Origin: JAOUFP01 sp963801505
GTDB lineage: Bacteria > Nitrospirota > Thermodesulfovibrionia > Thermodesulfovibrionales > UBA6898
Direction: 5' to 3'
DNA: 64,000 nucleotides
Assembly: GCA_963801505.1 (NCBI GenBank)
Contig: CAWDEY010000018.1
Location: 62,001-126,000 of the forward strand
Position numbers and translations under genes: made by a program. Shown one piece after another: positions 28,348-37,845 of this stretch. The stretch's first letter is position 1. Every line of letters begins with the position of its first letter. Below the pieces are notes generated by a model. The model saw nothing but the letters and a program-made list of their open reading frames with translations, did not search any database and had not been told where the DNA came from.

Positions 28348-30981
28348 TTATTTCATATTTTGGATCATATCGTATAATGAATTGATCGCTTTGTCCAGCC
28401 TCTCGATCTCTTTTGTGCCCCCCTGGGCTATGTCGGGTTTGCCGCCGCCTCTCCCCCCGGCAGAGGCCGCCACCTGTTTCAGAAGGTCTCCGGCTTTGTA
28501 TTTTTCTGTAAGATCCTTTGTTACCATTGCAACCATTGCTGCCTGGTCATCTTTTGCTGAAGCCAGTAGAACAATACCTGATTCGAGGCCATCCCTTACC
28601 TTATCGGCCAATTCCCTGAGGTCTTTTGATTCAAGGCCGTCAATCCTGTAGGATATGACCTTTATGCCTTTGATATCATGCGCGCCAGCTAGTATCTTTG
28701 AGGAGCTTTCAACTGCTGATCTGCCCTTGAATTTTTCGAGGGACCTTTCGAGCTCTTTTAAATCTCCGAGAAGCTTCTTCACTTTTTCCGAGGGGTTTTC
28801 AGATGTCTTAAGTATAAAGCAAATTTTTCTGAGTTCGTTTTCCTCAGACCTGAAGGCGTTGATGGCTTCCTTTCCAGTGACGGCCTCAATTCGCCTTATA
28901 CCGGATGCAACAGAGCCTTCGGAAATTATCTTAAAGAGGCCGATGTCCCCAGTAGCACCAACATGCGTACCGCCGCATAATTCAGCACTGACATCAGCTA
29001 CCCTGACTACCCTGACAGTGTCGCCGTACTTTTCGCCGAAAAGCGCAGTGACGCCTGATTCGATCGCTTTTTTTGTGTCCATAAGCGTTGTATTGACCTT
29101 TATATTTTTGAGTATGACTTCGTTTACCTCATCCTCAATACTTTCTATGGTCTTTCTGTCGAGGGAATCGAAATGGGTAAAATCAAAACGGAGCCTCTCG
29201 GGTGCTACATAGGAACCGGCCTGTTTGACATGTTCTCCAAGAATGTTTTTAAGGGCACTGTGCAACAGGTGTGTTGTTGTATGGTTTCTCATTGTTGCAG
29301 TCCTTCCGCTTTGGTCAACGACACAGTGGAGCTTTGATCCGGTAATTAGAGTCCCTTTTATAATACTTATTTTATGGATATGTATACCCTCGACAGGTTT
29401 TTTTGTATCGCTTACTGCCACCTTAAGGCTATTGGCATTGAACTCTCCGCTATCTCCTGCCTGACCTCCAGATTCAGCATAAAATGTAGTTCTGTCGAGC
29501 AGGACTTCGCCTGTATCTCCCTGAGCAAGTTCCTGAACAACCTTTCCGTTTTTGATAATTGCAAGCACTGTTGCTTCGGCCTCAAAGGCATCATAACCCA
29601 CAAAAACAGTCTTCGGGAATTGCTGGAAAAGTTCCCTGTAAACAGAAGCAACCGCAACTTCTTCTGCAGACCATGAAGCCCTTGCCTTTGTCTTCTGAAT
29701 TTCCATTTCCCTGTGAAAGCCCGGCTCGTCTATCTGAAGGGCATGTTCGTCTGCTACATCCTTGGCTATGTCCAGAGGAAACCCGAAAGTGTCATATAGT
29801 TTAAAAAGGTCATCTCCGGGTATGATTTTGTCGCCTTTCTTTTTCATATCAGTGATGATGCTGTTGAGCATGACAAGACCGTGTTCCAGGGTCATGTTGA
29901 ATTTCTCTTCCTCAAGCTTGAGAATCTTCTGGACCCTTGATTTCTCATCAAGCAGTTCCGGATATATACCGCCCATTGAAGCGGCCACGGAATCGCAGAG
30001 CTTAAAAAGTACAGGTTCCTCGATGCCGAGACTTTTACAGTAGCGGGAAGCGCGTCGTATTATTCTTCTTAAAACATACCCTCTTCCTTCATTAGAAGGG
30101 ACCAGGCCCTCTGCAAGCAGAAAAGCGATAGACCTTATATGGTCAGCGATGACCCTTATGGCGATATCTGTTCCTTTGTCGGCGCCATACGGTTTTTTAG
30201 CGAAAGAACATATGGCTGTTATGATCTGTGAAAAAATATCTGTGTCAAAGTTATTATACTTTCCCTGAATTACAGCTGCAAGCCTTTCAAGCCCCATTCC
30301 GGTATCTATGCTGGGTTTAGGAAGCGGATTCAGGGCGCCTGATTTATCTCTGTCATACTGCATGAACACAAGGTTCCAGATTTCCAGAAAACGGTCGCAA
30401 TCACATCCAACCGCACAGTCTGGCCTGCCGCACCCTATTTCACTCCCCTGATCTATGATAATTTCCGAGCATGGTCCGCACGGCCCGGTATCACCCATCT
30501 GCCAGAAATTGTCTTTTGCCCCGAGACGCACAATCTTTTGAGCGGAAATATCTGTCAGGGTCTCCCATAAATGTGCGGCTTCGTCATCTGTTTCGAAGAC
30601 AGTTACCCATAAGCGTTCTTTCGGAAGTCTGAATTTTTCCGTCAGCAGCTCCCAGGCGAAAAGTATCGCATCTTTTTTGAAATAATCTCCGAAGGAGAAG
30701 TTTCCAAGCATTTCGAAAAAAGTATGGTGTCGGGCTGTATGACCCACATTTTCGAGATCATTGTGTTTCCCTCCCGCACGCATGCATTTCTGACTGGTTA
30801 CCGCACGCTTGTATGGCCTGATGTCCTCTCCCAGAAACACGGACTTGAACTGGACCATCCCTGCATTTGTAAAAAGAAGAGAAGGGTCATTGCCAGGTAT
30901 AAGTGATGAGCTCTGGACCACCTCATGTCCTTTGGACCTGAAAAACTCTAAAAACGCATTTCGTATGTCGTTGTTTGTCAT
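28348..30981 (-). CDS. alaS: Alanyl-tRNA synthetase
   Basis: 877-residue class II synthetase, full length and unbroken. The aminoacylation core starts with NDIRNAFLEFFRSKGHEVV and has MFEMLGNFSFGDYFK, SIDTGMGLERLAAV and GRGYVLRRIIRRASR. The editing domain carries the zinc/substrate motif HTTTHLLHSALK and CGGTHVGATGDIG, and the C-Ala region ends with GGRGGGKPDIAQGG. It is the last gene of the recA-pilT-recX run on this strand, as in many bacteria. Confidence 0.97.
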   Translation of the reverse strand: MTNNDIRNAFLEFFRSKGHEVVQSSSLIPGNDPSLLFTNAGMVQFKSVFLGEDIRPYKRAVTSQKCMRAGGKHNDLENVGHTARHHTFFEMLGNFSFGDYFKKDAILFAWELLTEKFRLPKERLWVTVFETDDEAAHLWETLTDISAQKIVRLGAKDNFWQMGDTGPCGPCSEIIIDQGSEIGCGRPDCAVGCDCDRFLEIWNLVFMQYDRDKSGALNPLPKPSIDTGMGLERLAAVIQGKYNNFDTDIFSQIITAICSFAKKPYGADKGTDIAIRVIADHIRSIAFLLAEGLVPSNEGRGYVLRRIIRRASRYCKSLGIEEPVLFKLCDSVAASMGGIYPELLDEKSRVQKILKLEEEKFNMTLEHGLVMLNSIITDMKKKGDKIIPGDDLFKLYDTFGFPLDIAKDVADEHALQIDEPGFHREMEIQKTKARASWSAEEVAVASVYRELFQQFPKTVFVGYDAFEAEATVLAIIKNGKVVQELAQGDTGEVLLDRTTFYAESGGQAGDSGEFNANSLKVAVSDTKKPVEGIHIHKISIIKGTLITGSKLHCVVDQSGRTATMRNHTTTHLLHSALKNILGEHVKQAGSYVAPERLRFDFTHFDSLDRKTIESIEDEVNEVILKNIKVNTTLMDTKKAIESGVTALFGEKYGDTVRVVRVADVSAELCGGTHVGATGDIGLFKIISEGSVASGIRRIEAVTGKEAINAFRSEENELRKICFILKTSENPSEKVKKLLGDLKELERSLEKFKGRSAVESSSKILAGAHDIKGIKVISYRIDGLESKDLRELADKVRDGLESGIVLLASAKDDQAAMVAMVTKDLTEKYKAGDLLKQVAASAGGRGGGKPDIAQGGTKEIERLDKAINSLYDMIQNMK

Positions 30982-30984
30982 GGT

Positions 30985-31182
30985 CTATTTCGCAATCCCT
31001 ATTGATTTTGCACAGGTTGAAAGAGAGATCATCATGACCGTGCCTGCAACCAGGACATATTGAAGACCCCCTCCGGCAAGACCGCAGGGAATCTCAATGC
31101 AAGGTATATTTTTTTCTTTATATTTGCTCGCTAACCCCGTGGCAAGCCCACTGGGAATATCTCTCGCTATCCATTTATTCAT
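30985..31182 (-). CDS. Small hypothetical protein between recX and alaS
   Basis: 65-residue ORF starting at ATG 31182, which overlaps the corrected recX stop; GAGGAG lies 10 nt upstream. The N-terminal half is polar (KWIARDIPSGLATGLASKY), and a Gly-rich hydrophobic stretch (GGGLQYVLVAGTVMMISL) could span a membrane. It ends 3 nt before the alaS start. The tight spacing on both sides argues for a real, co-translated gene, but no family is recognised. Confidence 0.45.
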   Translation of the reverse strand: MNKWIARDIPSGLATGLASKYKEKNIPCIEIPCGLAGGGLQYVLVAGTVMMISLSTCAKSIGIAK

Positions 31183-31656
31183 TTTCTTCTTTCTCCTCAA
31201 TCCGTATGAAGTCATGTAATGCGGCTCTTATGGTACTAAAACCGTAGCCTTTCCGTAAAAGGAAATCCCATAGTCTCTTTTCTTTTTTTTATCAGGATAA
31301 CTTCCAGTTGTTCTGAGTTTTTTTTCTATAAGTCTTCTGATTTTATCAGCTTCTATTTCTTCGTTGTACTCCAGGGTCTCCTCGATAATTTCATCCGGCA
31401 ATCCTCTGCTGCGCAGGAACCTTTCTGCACTGTTATGTCCGAGCAGCTTATTATCAAAGGCCTGTCGCTTAAGGTCCAGTGCAAGGGCACGATCATCAAG
31501 GTACCCGGCGTCTTTCAGGTGTTTTAGGGCACTCGATACATGATTTTCAGAAAACCCTTTTTTTTCGAGCCGTTCCCTTAACTCTTTTTCACTCCTGCCT
31601 CTGTAATTGAGAAGCATAAAGGCATATTTTCTTGCGCTAGCGTCCGAATCTGTCAA
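31175..31656 (-). CDS. recX: RecX regulator of RecA (one frameshift)
   Basis: Small three-helix-repeat protein that modulates RecA filaments. The first frame has ARKYAFMLLNYRGRSEKELR, FSENHVSSALKHLKDAGYLDD and SRGLPDEIIEETL. It then runs into an A-rich tract at about 31280-31290 and changes frame. In the adjacent frame the expected C-terminus is present (LWDFLLRKGYGFSTIRAAL), ending at 31175. One base appears to be missing from the homopolymer, giving about 160 residues, normal for RecX. The start overlaps the pilT stop. Confidence 0.85.
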
Positions 31657-32776
31657 TTTTCATCTCGTCCTCTGAAGAGCGCTCATCAAAACTAAGATCG
31701 CTGGTTGACTGTATGCCCTTTACCCTCAGCGCGAAATCATCAGGATTGGTTGCTCGTCTGAGGGCCTCGTCATAAGATATTAGACCTCCCTTGTAAAGGG
31801 AGAAAAGCGACTGGTCGAAGGTCTGCATCCCATAATGAAGCGCGCCCTGGGCTATGAAATCAGGGATCATCTTGCTCTTGTCAGCATCAAGGATGCAATC
31901 CTTGATTGTTGCAGTAGCGATAAGAACTTCAACTGCAGGCACCCTGCCGTTGCCATCACTTTTCGGCACAAGTCTCATTGAGATAATAGATTTTAAAACA
32001 GAAGCAAGCTGCATCCTTACCTGTTTATGCTGGTAAGGAGGAAAGACAGATATTATTCTGTTGATAGTTTCTGTAGCATCTACGGTATGCAGCGTACTTA
32101 AGACGAGATGACCTGTCTCCGCAGCGGTCAGAGCTGTCTGAATAGTCTCGAAATCTCTCATTTCACCTACGAGAATGACGTCGGGGTCCTGTCTTAAGGC
32201 TGCCCTTAAGGCTTTGCTGAAGGATTCCGTGTCGTTGCCTATCTCTCTTTGGTTGACGATGGACCTTTTGTCCCTGTGAAGATATTCTATCGGGTCCTCG
32301 ATAGTCATGATATGCTCAGTTTTGTTGGTGTTTATATTATCCAGCATGGAAGCAAGGGTAGTTGACTTACCGCTACCAGTCGTGCCTGTGACCAGTATCA
32401 AGCCGCGGGACTCCATGGAAATCTTTTTGAGCACCTCAGGGAGATTGAGTTCCTCGATAGTCGGTATTCTCATTGGGATTACCCGAAACACAAGCCCGAT
32501 AGTCCCCCGCTGAATAAAAATATTGCATCTGAATCGCCCCAGGCCCGGTACGCTGTAAGCCAGGTCAATGTCATTTTTCTTTTTGAAAACTTCCCGTTGC
32601 CCCGGGCTCATAACGGAAAACGCAATTTTTAAGGTGTCTTCCTGGCTAAGCCTGCTTTCAGTTGATAACGGCGTGAGTTCACCGTTTATTCTGAGAATAG
32701 GGTAGGAACCTACTTTAAGATGAAGATCCGAAGCTCCCTGCGAATGTGCGGCTTTTAATAATTCATTCACATCCAT
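31637..32776 (-). CDS. pilT: Type IV pilus retraction ATPase PilT
   Basis: 379-residue hexameric motor for pilus retraction/twitching. Visible are the N-terminal PAS-like domain (GASDLHLKVGSYPILRING), Walker A GTTGSGKST (131-139), the Asp box HIMTIEDPIEYLH, Walker B DVILVGEMRD, His box STLHTVDATETINRI and the C-terminal GMQTFDQSLFSLY. It is longer than E. coli-type PilT by a charged tail (DLSFDERSSEDEMK). It lies between recA and recX, an unusual but known placement. Confidence 0.93.
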   Translation of the reverse strand: MDVNELLKAAHSQGASDLHLKVGSYPILRINGELTPLSTESRLSQEDTLKIAFSVMSPGQREVFKKKNDIDLAYSVPGLGRFRCNIFIQRGTIGLVFRVIPMRIPTIEELNLPEVLKKISMESRGLILVTGTTGSGKSTTLASMLDNINTNKTEHIMTIEDPIEYLHRDKRSIVNQREIGNDTESFSKALRAALRQDPDVILVGEMRDFETIQTALTAAETGHLVLSTLHTVDATETINRIISVFPPYQHKQVRMQLASVLKSIISMRLVPKSDGNGRVPAVEVLIATATIKDCILDADKSKMIPDFIAQGALHYGMQTFDQSLFSLYKGGLISYDEALRRATNPDDFALRVKGIQSTSDLSFDERSSEDEMKIDRFGR

Positions 32777-32793
32777 CTGTTGTCTCCTGGAAG

Positions 32794-33811
32794 TTATTTC
32801 CTGAGGTTATAAGCCTCTACTATTTTATCTCCGACCTCTGCAGCTATCGTCGGGTTATTTTTCAGAAATTCTTTCACATTTTCCCTGCCCTGCCCAATCC
32901 TGTTACCGCCGTAGCTATACCATGCGCCTGATTTTTCTATAATATTCTTTTCAACCCCAAGGTCTACTATTTCACCTTCACGTGATATACCCTGGTTGAA
33001 GAAGATATCATACTCAGCCTGTTTGAAGGGCGGGGCCATCTTGTTTTTTACTACCTTTACCCTTACCCTGCCGCCTATTATCTCCTGGTTCTCCTTGATA
33101 TTTTCTATCTTTCTGATATCCAGTCTCATAGACGAATAAAATTTGAGCGCATTACCGCCTGTCGTTGTTTCAGGGCTCCCGAACATGACGCCGATTTTCA
33201 TCCTTATCTGATTAATGAAGACCACAGTGGTATTGGATTTGGATATTGAAGCAGTAAGTTTTCTCAGAGCCTGGCTCATAAGCCTTGCCTGAAGGCCCGG
33301 GAGTGAGTCTCCCATATCGCCCTCTATCTCTGCCTTTGGTACGAGGGCTGCCACAGAATCTATTACTATAATGTCCAGCGCGCCGCTTCTAACCAGGGAC
33401 TCTGTGACCTCCAGTGCCTGTTCCCCTGTGTCAGGCTGTGAAATAAGCAGGTCTTCAACATTTACCCCAATCCTTTTTGCATAATTTATGTCCAGGGCAT
33501 GCTCGGCGTCTATGAACGCTGCAGTTCCTCCGGCAGCCTGTGCCTGCGCAACAGCGTTCAGTGCCAGTGTAGTTTTTCCCGAAGATTCCGGTCCGTATAT
33601 TTCGACTACCCTGCCTCTGGGAAGCCCTCCTATGCCTGTTGCGATGTCAAGAGTCAGCGAGCCAGTAGGGATGACCTGTACCCCTTCGACAACGCTATTT
33701 TCACCAAGGCGCATGATAGAACCTTTTCCAAAGTTTTTTTCGATCTGAGATATGGCCATCTCAAGGGCCTTCAGCTTGTTATCATTATCCTTATCTATCC
33801 TTAGTTGCCAT
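32794..33811 (-). CDS. recA: Recombinase RecA (frameshift near the start)
   Basis: DNA strand-exchange protein. Clear motifs are Walker A GPESSGKTT, VDSVAALVPKAEIEG, the L2-type region MFGSPETTTGGNALKFYSS and the C-terminal REGEIVDLGVEK. The open frame only reaches ATG 33759 (MAISQIEKNFGKGS), losing the conserved N-terminal helix. That helix (NDNKLKALEMAISQIEK) is encoded directly upstream in the same frame. It joins to an ATG at 33811 (MATKD) if one extra base near 33795 is removed. That start overlaps the thpR stop by 11 nt. Confidence 0.93.
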
Positions 33812-34379
33812 TATTATTCCCTCCAATTGGTATTTCCGCCAGGCTGTAATATTTTGCCCCGGATGGTTTTAATTCACTTTTCATTAATTTTATCTTCTGG
33901 ACTTCAAAATCAGGAAAATCTGTAACTTTGAACTCTTCAAGTCTCCTTAGCATTTCTCCCACGTTCCTGTTTGACTTTACCCTGCCTATTGTTACATGAG
34001 GAGTAAATCCTCTTTCCTCTTTCCGATAACCGAACTTTACCATCTCACTTGCGATATCCTTATAAAGGTCTGTCAGGGATTGGGATTCTTCTATCCCCAC
34101 CCATATGACCCTTGGTCGTCTTCCAGAGGGAAAACAACCGACACCAGCTATTTTAATATAAAAAGGAGAATAAGGTGCTAATATTTTATAGAGAGCCTCT
34201 TTTATATCGGGTATGAGGGAGTCTTCTGTTTCCCCCAGAAATTGCAATGTTATGTGGATATTCTCAGCTGATACCCATTTAACGTCCGAGGCGGACTTTT
34301 TCAGGCTGTCGATAATATCCGCGATAGATTTTCTTATGGTTTCCGGAATTTCAATCGCAATGAAGCATCTTAATAACAT
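33801..34379 (-). CDS. thpR: RNA 2',3'-cyclic phosphodiesterase / 2'-5' RNA ligase
   Basis: 192-residue member of the 2H phosphoesterase superfamily. Both catalytic HxTx motifs are present: HITL at residues 42-45 and HVTI at 128-131. The start RCFIAIEIPETI and the middle PRVIWVGIEES are typical. The enzyme opens 2',3'-cyclic phosphates on RNA; its cellular role is unclear. Placement just before recA is common in bacteria (cinA/thpR/recA groups). Confidence 0.93.
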   Translation of the reverse strand: MLLRCFIAIEIPETIRKSIADIIDSLKKSASDVKWVSAENIHITLQFLGETEDSLIPDIKEALYKILAPYSPFYIKIAGVGCFPSGRRPRVIWVGIEESQSLTDLYKDIASEMVKFGYRKEERGFTPHVTIGRVKSNRNVGEMLRRLEEFKVTDFPDFEVQKIKLMKSELKPSGAKYYSLAEIPIGGNNNGN

Positions 34380-34524
34380 TTCGTGACGCCTTTAGTTGTT
34401 TAGCTCTTAACGGCTAATACCAATTATAAGGTATTTTATTGTTTAAATGTATCTCTTACGGGCCCCATGTAAAAGTCCCCATTCTTTCATCGGAAACGGC
34501 AAAAGTTTGAAACAGTCTTTTATA

Positions 34525-35001
34525 TCAAGTTTTAAAAATAAATAGCCATATCTGCAAAATCATGTTTGTGTATATACCGGCCAATATGTCATCAGCCATT
34601 ACACCTAATCCGTTGCTTAAAGTTTTTTCTACTTTTGATATGAAAAGTGGTTTTAGTATATCGAAAAACCTGAACAAAAGAAAGGCTGCAATGACGAATC
34701 CAAATGTTTTCGGCAGATAGAAGACTGAAACATAAAAACCTATGAATTCATCTATGATAATTTTTTTGCTGTCTTTTTCCTTCAGCATCTTTTCAGCAAC
34801 TGTTGAGGCATGGATGCCGAGTAAAGCCCCGATTACAATAATTAAGAAGTGAGCGTACACAGACAGATCAGTAAGGAGAAATAAAACAAGGGCAAACAGA
34901 CTTCCTATTGTCCCTGGGGCAAAGGGAAAATAGCCGAGAAAACCGATTGTTGCTACTAAGGTAAGGGCGGTATGATATGAATTTCTGAAACTTATAGTAA
35001 T
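34525..35001 (-). CDS. pgpA: Phosphatidylglycerophosphatase A (unclear start)
   Basis: Membrane phosphatase making phosphatidylglycerol. The frame from 34860 (GTG) lacks the conserved N-terminal part, but the same frame is open upstream to 35004 and encodes it: TIGFLGYFPFAPGTIGSL. Further motifs are IIIDEFIGFYVS and the C-terminal NGLGVMADDILAGIY. No ATG, GTG or TTG exists upstream of that motif before an in-frame TGA (35005-35007). Translation must therefore start at a rare ATT (35001) or ATA (34995), or a sequence error hides the start. It is placed right after the OsmC-like gene. Confidence 0.8.
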   Translation of the reverse strand: MTISFRNSYHTALTLVATIGFLGYFPFAPGTIGSLFALVLFLLTDLSVYAHFLIIVIGALLGIHASTVAEKMLKEKDSKKIIIDEFIGFYVSVFYLPKTFGFVIAAFLLFRFFDILKPLFISKVEKTLSNGLGVMADDILAGIYTNMILQIWLFIFKT

Positions 35002-35417
35002 TCTTCAATTATTTTATATGTGTAATTTATATTGGCTGAACCTTCAAGTGTGGCTTTGACTGAGCAGTATTTTTCCATGGAGAGCTGTACCGCTCTTTTT
35101 ACCGCTTCCTCTGATATGTTTTTGCCTTTAATGATGAATTCTATATCGATTCCGGTAAATTTCTGGGGATAGCTCTCTGCTTTTTGCCCGTTTACGTTAA
35201 TCTCAAGGCCTGTTATGGTCTGTTTTTTCTTTTTGAGAATCGAAACAACATCCATTCCGGAGCAGCCGCCTATGCCGATAAGAAGAAGCTCCATGGGACG
35301 CAATCCGGTGTTTTTTCCTCCTGCCTCAGGAGGTCCGTCCATAACAATGGCATGTCCTGAATCAGCCTCTCCGACAAACTGCATTCCGTTTACGTATGTG
35401 ACTTTTGCCTTTGGCAT
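34992..35417 (-). CDS. OsmC/Ohr-family peroxide-reduction protein
   Basis: 141-residue protein with the two redox cysteines of the family, Cys52 (GIGGCSGMDVV) and Cys118 (MEKYCSVKATLEG). Other hallmarks are the N-terminal VNGMQFVGEADSGHAIVMD and GLRPMELLL. Such proteins reduce organic or lipid hydroperoxides using lipoylated or other thiol partners. This copy is of the OsmC-like (YhfA) subtype judging by the SxVK context. Its 3' end overlaps the likely pgpA start. Confidence 0.9.
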   Translation of the reverse strand: MPKAKVTYVNGMQFVGEADSGHAIVMDGPPEAGGKNTGLRPMELLLIGIGGCSGMDVVSILKKKKQTITGLEINVNGQKAESYPQKFTGIDIEFIIKGKNISEEAVKRAVQLSMEKYCSVKATLEGSANINYTYKIIEELL

Positions 35418-35556
35418 TTCTTACCCCCTTTTTAAGGTAATTTATATAACCGGCTTTTGTAATGTCAATAAATACCTTCTGATGATTGACACCTGAGGCT
35501 TTCTATAATAAGATTTTATTAGGTTCAATCAATTGCTTTATCAAGAGGAGGGAGTC

Positions 35557-35988
35557 ATGGATATTAATGTTCTTTTTACAGATCATGCGGTTGAGATTGA
35601 CGGCGTTAAATACCATCATCATCCCAATGGTGGAGGGATGGTTGCTGAGACAGCCTATGTTGCAAAAACAGCTTACATAGGACCTTTTGCGAAAATCTGC
35701 GACAATGCAAGAGTTACTGGTAACGCCAGTGTATTTGGCAATGCCTGGGTCTTTGATAATGCTGAAGTACGCGGTGATGCCGATGTCTTTGGGAATGCAA
35801 GAGTTTTTGGCAATGCAAAAATATGCGATGATGCAAAAGTCTATGGCTTTGCCTCTGTTTTTGGAAATGCGAAGGTTTCAGATTTTGCAGAAGTGTATGA
35901 CTTTGCAGAGGTATCAGGCAATTCTAAGGTCTGTTTTAAAACAAAGGTCTCCGGTAGTACAAAAATAACTGGAGATACAATAATTTGA
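35557..35988 (+). CDS. Left-handed beta-helix repeat protein
   Basis: 143-residue protein, start ATG 35557 after GAGGAGGGAG. After a short head (VEIDGVKYHHHPNGGG), the rest is a run of about 16 hexapeptide-like units such as ARVTGN, ASVFGN, AWVFDN, AEVRGD and ADVFGN. These predict a single left-handed beta-helix. The repeats are highly regular with almost no insertions. There is no signal peptide and no acyltransferase active-site His context. A scaffold or polymer-forming role is possible; function unknown. Confidence 0.7.
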   Translation: MDINVLFTDHAVEIDGVKYHHHPNGGGMVAETAYVAKTAYIGPFAKICDNARVTGNASVFGNAWVFDNAEVRGDADVFGNARVFGNAKICDDAKVYGFASVFGNAKVSDFAEVYDFAEVSGNSKVCFKTKVSGSTKITGDTII

Positions 35989-36105
35989 AAATAAAGAATA
36001 AAGCCTGGAAACTGATACAAGCGACATACAGGACCACTTTGATTGCGTGCATACTGATGAGATGGTGGACCAGATGGGCGCATGAATCTTGTAATGTCAA
36101 AGCAG

Positions 36106-37725
36106 CTATCTCTTCAGCAATCTAAATACTGATACAAGGCTGAGGAGCACTGCCGAGCCGGCGGCCACAAGGGATGGCGTCTGGTTTCCCAGTAACGCAA
36201 AGAAAAGCGCGGCAGTGGAGGCGTTCACTGTCAGGATCACGAGGAGCATTACGTCAGAGAGGGATGTGAGCTGCTTAGTGACACCCTGTATTTCGGCCTT
36301 TCCGATCTTGAAAGAGAGTTCTCCCCTGTTGGCCTTCTTGAGGAAGGCATAGGTCTGGGAAGGCAGATCAACGAGTTCCAATAACTTTTTCTTCAGGGTA
36401 CCGATGACCTGGTTTATGCTGTCTTCCTGTGAGCCCCTGAAGAATTCCCTGATATACGGCTTGCCTATCTCGATGATGTTCACCTCGGGATTGAGACGGT
36501 AAGCCATGCCATTGAGCATGCCTATTGTCCTTGCAAGGAGTATGAAATAGTTGGGCACCTGAAAGTTATTAATGACGCTGAGGATATTATTGATCTCCTC
36601 GCCTATATCATCCACTGTGAGTGACTTCAGTTCCTCGGGGGTGCTGAACCGGTACTTATCGATAAGGTCCTGGGTGACGTCAGCTATGGCCTTGTAATCA
36701 GCGCCTTCGATGAGTACCCCCATTTTTTCGAGGGCCTCGACGATGCCGGTTGTATCGTTTTCGACAATGGCGGTGGCATATTGTCGCAGGTTTCTCCTTG
36801 TGGAGTCGGTTATAGCCTGTACCATCCCGAAATCTACGAATACAATCGTCGGCCCTTCACCAACGAAGATGTTTCCCGGATGCGGGTCGCAGTGGAAAAA
36901 GCCGTGAACGAAAATCATCTTTGCATAGGTCTCTGCAAGGAGGTTGACCAGTATACGGCAGTCCATACCAGAGGCCTTGATCGCTGCACATTCGCTTATC
37001 TTGGTCCCTCTGACAAACTCCAGGGTGAGGACCTTACCTCTCGAATATTCCCAATACACCTGAGGTATGACGACCCGCTTGTCTGCGCTGAAATTCAGCC
37101 TGAACTTTTCGGCATTTTTCCCTTCCTGGACGTAATCCAGTTCGCCCCGCAGAATCCTGGAGAATTCCTCATGGAGCACCCTGAGATTGATCCAGCCCAT
37201 TTTGCCGCGCATGAGGGTTATGAGTACCTCGAACATCTTGATGTCTGTTTCGATAATTTTTTCTATGCCCGGATACTGGACCTTGACCGCTGCTTCCCGT
37301 CCGTCTTTCAGTACGGCCCTGTGCACCTGGCCGAGGGATGCGGAGGCAATGGGCTCTTTGTCAAATTCAGCGAAGAGGTCCTCGGGAGAAGAGCCGAGTT
37401 CATCAATTATCCGCTGCCTTATCTCACCGAAATCATGGGGCGGGACCTGGTCCTGCAGTTCAGAGAGTTCTTCGATATATTCGTCAGGGAGGAAGTCCTT
37501 TCGCGAACTCAGGAACTGGCCGACTTTGATCATCACGCCTTTCATTTCCAATGACTTTTCCCTTATGAGCGCGGCATTTCTCCTGTGGAGTTTTCTAAGG
37601 CGGGCCGCTTTCATCTCGCGAGAGAGGAACATCCCGAGGAGCGGGGCAAGTTTGTATGAGATCAGTACCCTCAGTGCTATCAGCAGCCCTTTGATGAATC
37701 TTTTTCTGTAATGTATTTTCGCCAT
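36106..37725 (-). CDS. AarF/ABC1/UbiB-family kinase-like protein (copy 2)
   Basis: 539-residue homologue of the first UbiB-like protein but clearly divergent. It has the canonical KxGQ motif (MIKVGQFLSSRKDFLP), the Ala loop PIASASLGQVHRA, catalytic Lys in AAVKVQYPGIEKI, FFHCDPHPGNIFVG and VFVDFGMVQ. Two helices at the C-terminus (MLLVILTVNASTAALFFALL) make a membrane anchor. Unlike copy 1 it has no phasin-like neighbour. A long antisense ORF lies opposite it and is not credible as a gene. Confidence 0.88.
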   Translation of the reverse strand: MAKIHYRKRFIKGLLIALRVLISYKLAPLLGMFLSREMKAARLRKLHRRNAALIREKSLEMKGVMIKVGQFLSSRKDFLPDEYIEELSELQDQVPPHDFGEIRQRIIDELGSSPEDLFAEFDKEPIASASLGQVHRAVLKDGREAAVKVQYPGIEKIIETDIKMFEVLITLMRGKMGWINLRVLHEEFSRILRGELDYVQEGKNAEKFRLNFSADKRVVIPQVYWEYSRGKVLTLEFVRGTKISECAAIKASGMDCRILVNLLAETYAKMIFVHGFFHCDPHPGNIFVGEGPTIVFVDFGMVQAITDSTRRNLRQYATAIVENDTTGIVEALEKMGVLIEGADYKAIADVTQDLIDKYRFSTPEELKSLTVDDIGEEINNILSVINNFQVPNYFILLARTIGMLNGMAYRLNPEVNIIEIGKPYIREFFRGSQEDSINQVIGTLKKKLLELVDLPSQTYAFLKKANRGELSFKIGKAEIQGVTKQLTSLSDVMLLVILTVNASTAALFFALLGNQTPSLVAAGSAVLLSLVSVFRLLKR

Positions 37726-37845
37726 ATCTTCAAGTAGAATATAACGGAATTCAGGGGAGAATGCAATTGCAGGGGACTTGCCCTAAGATATTTCGTGGGG
37801 ACCGGCCAAAAGCGCAGGGTTTTTGTATCCAATACGATAAAAGCC

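Noticed and set aside
36781..37554. 257-codon plus-strand ORF opposite the second UbiB-like gene
   Set aside because: It is antisense to a complete, well-conserved gene and has no family resemblance; a codon-bias shadow.
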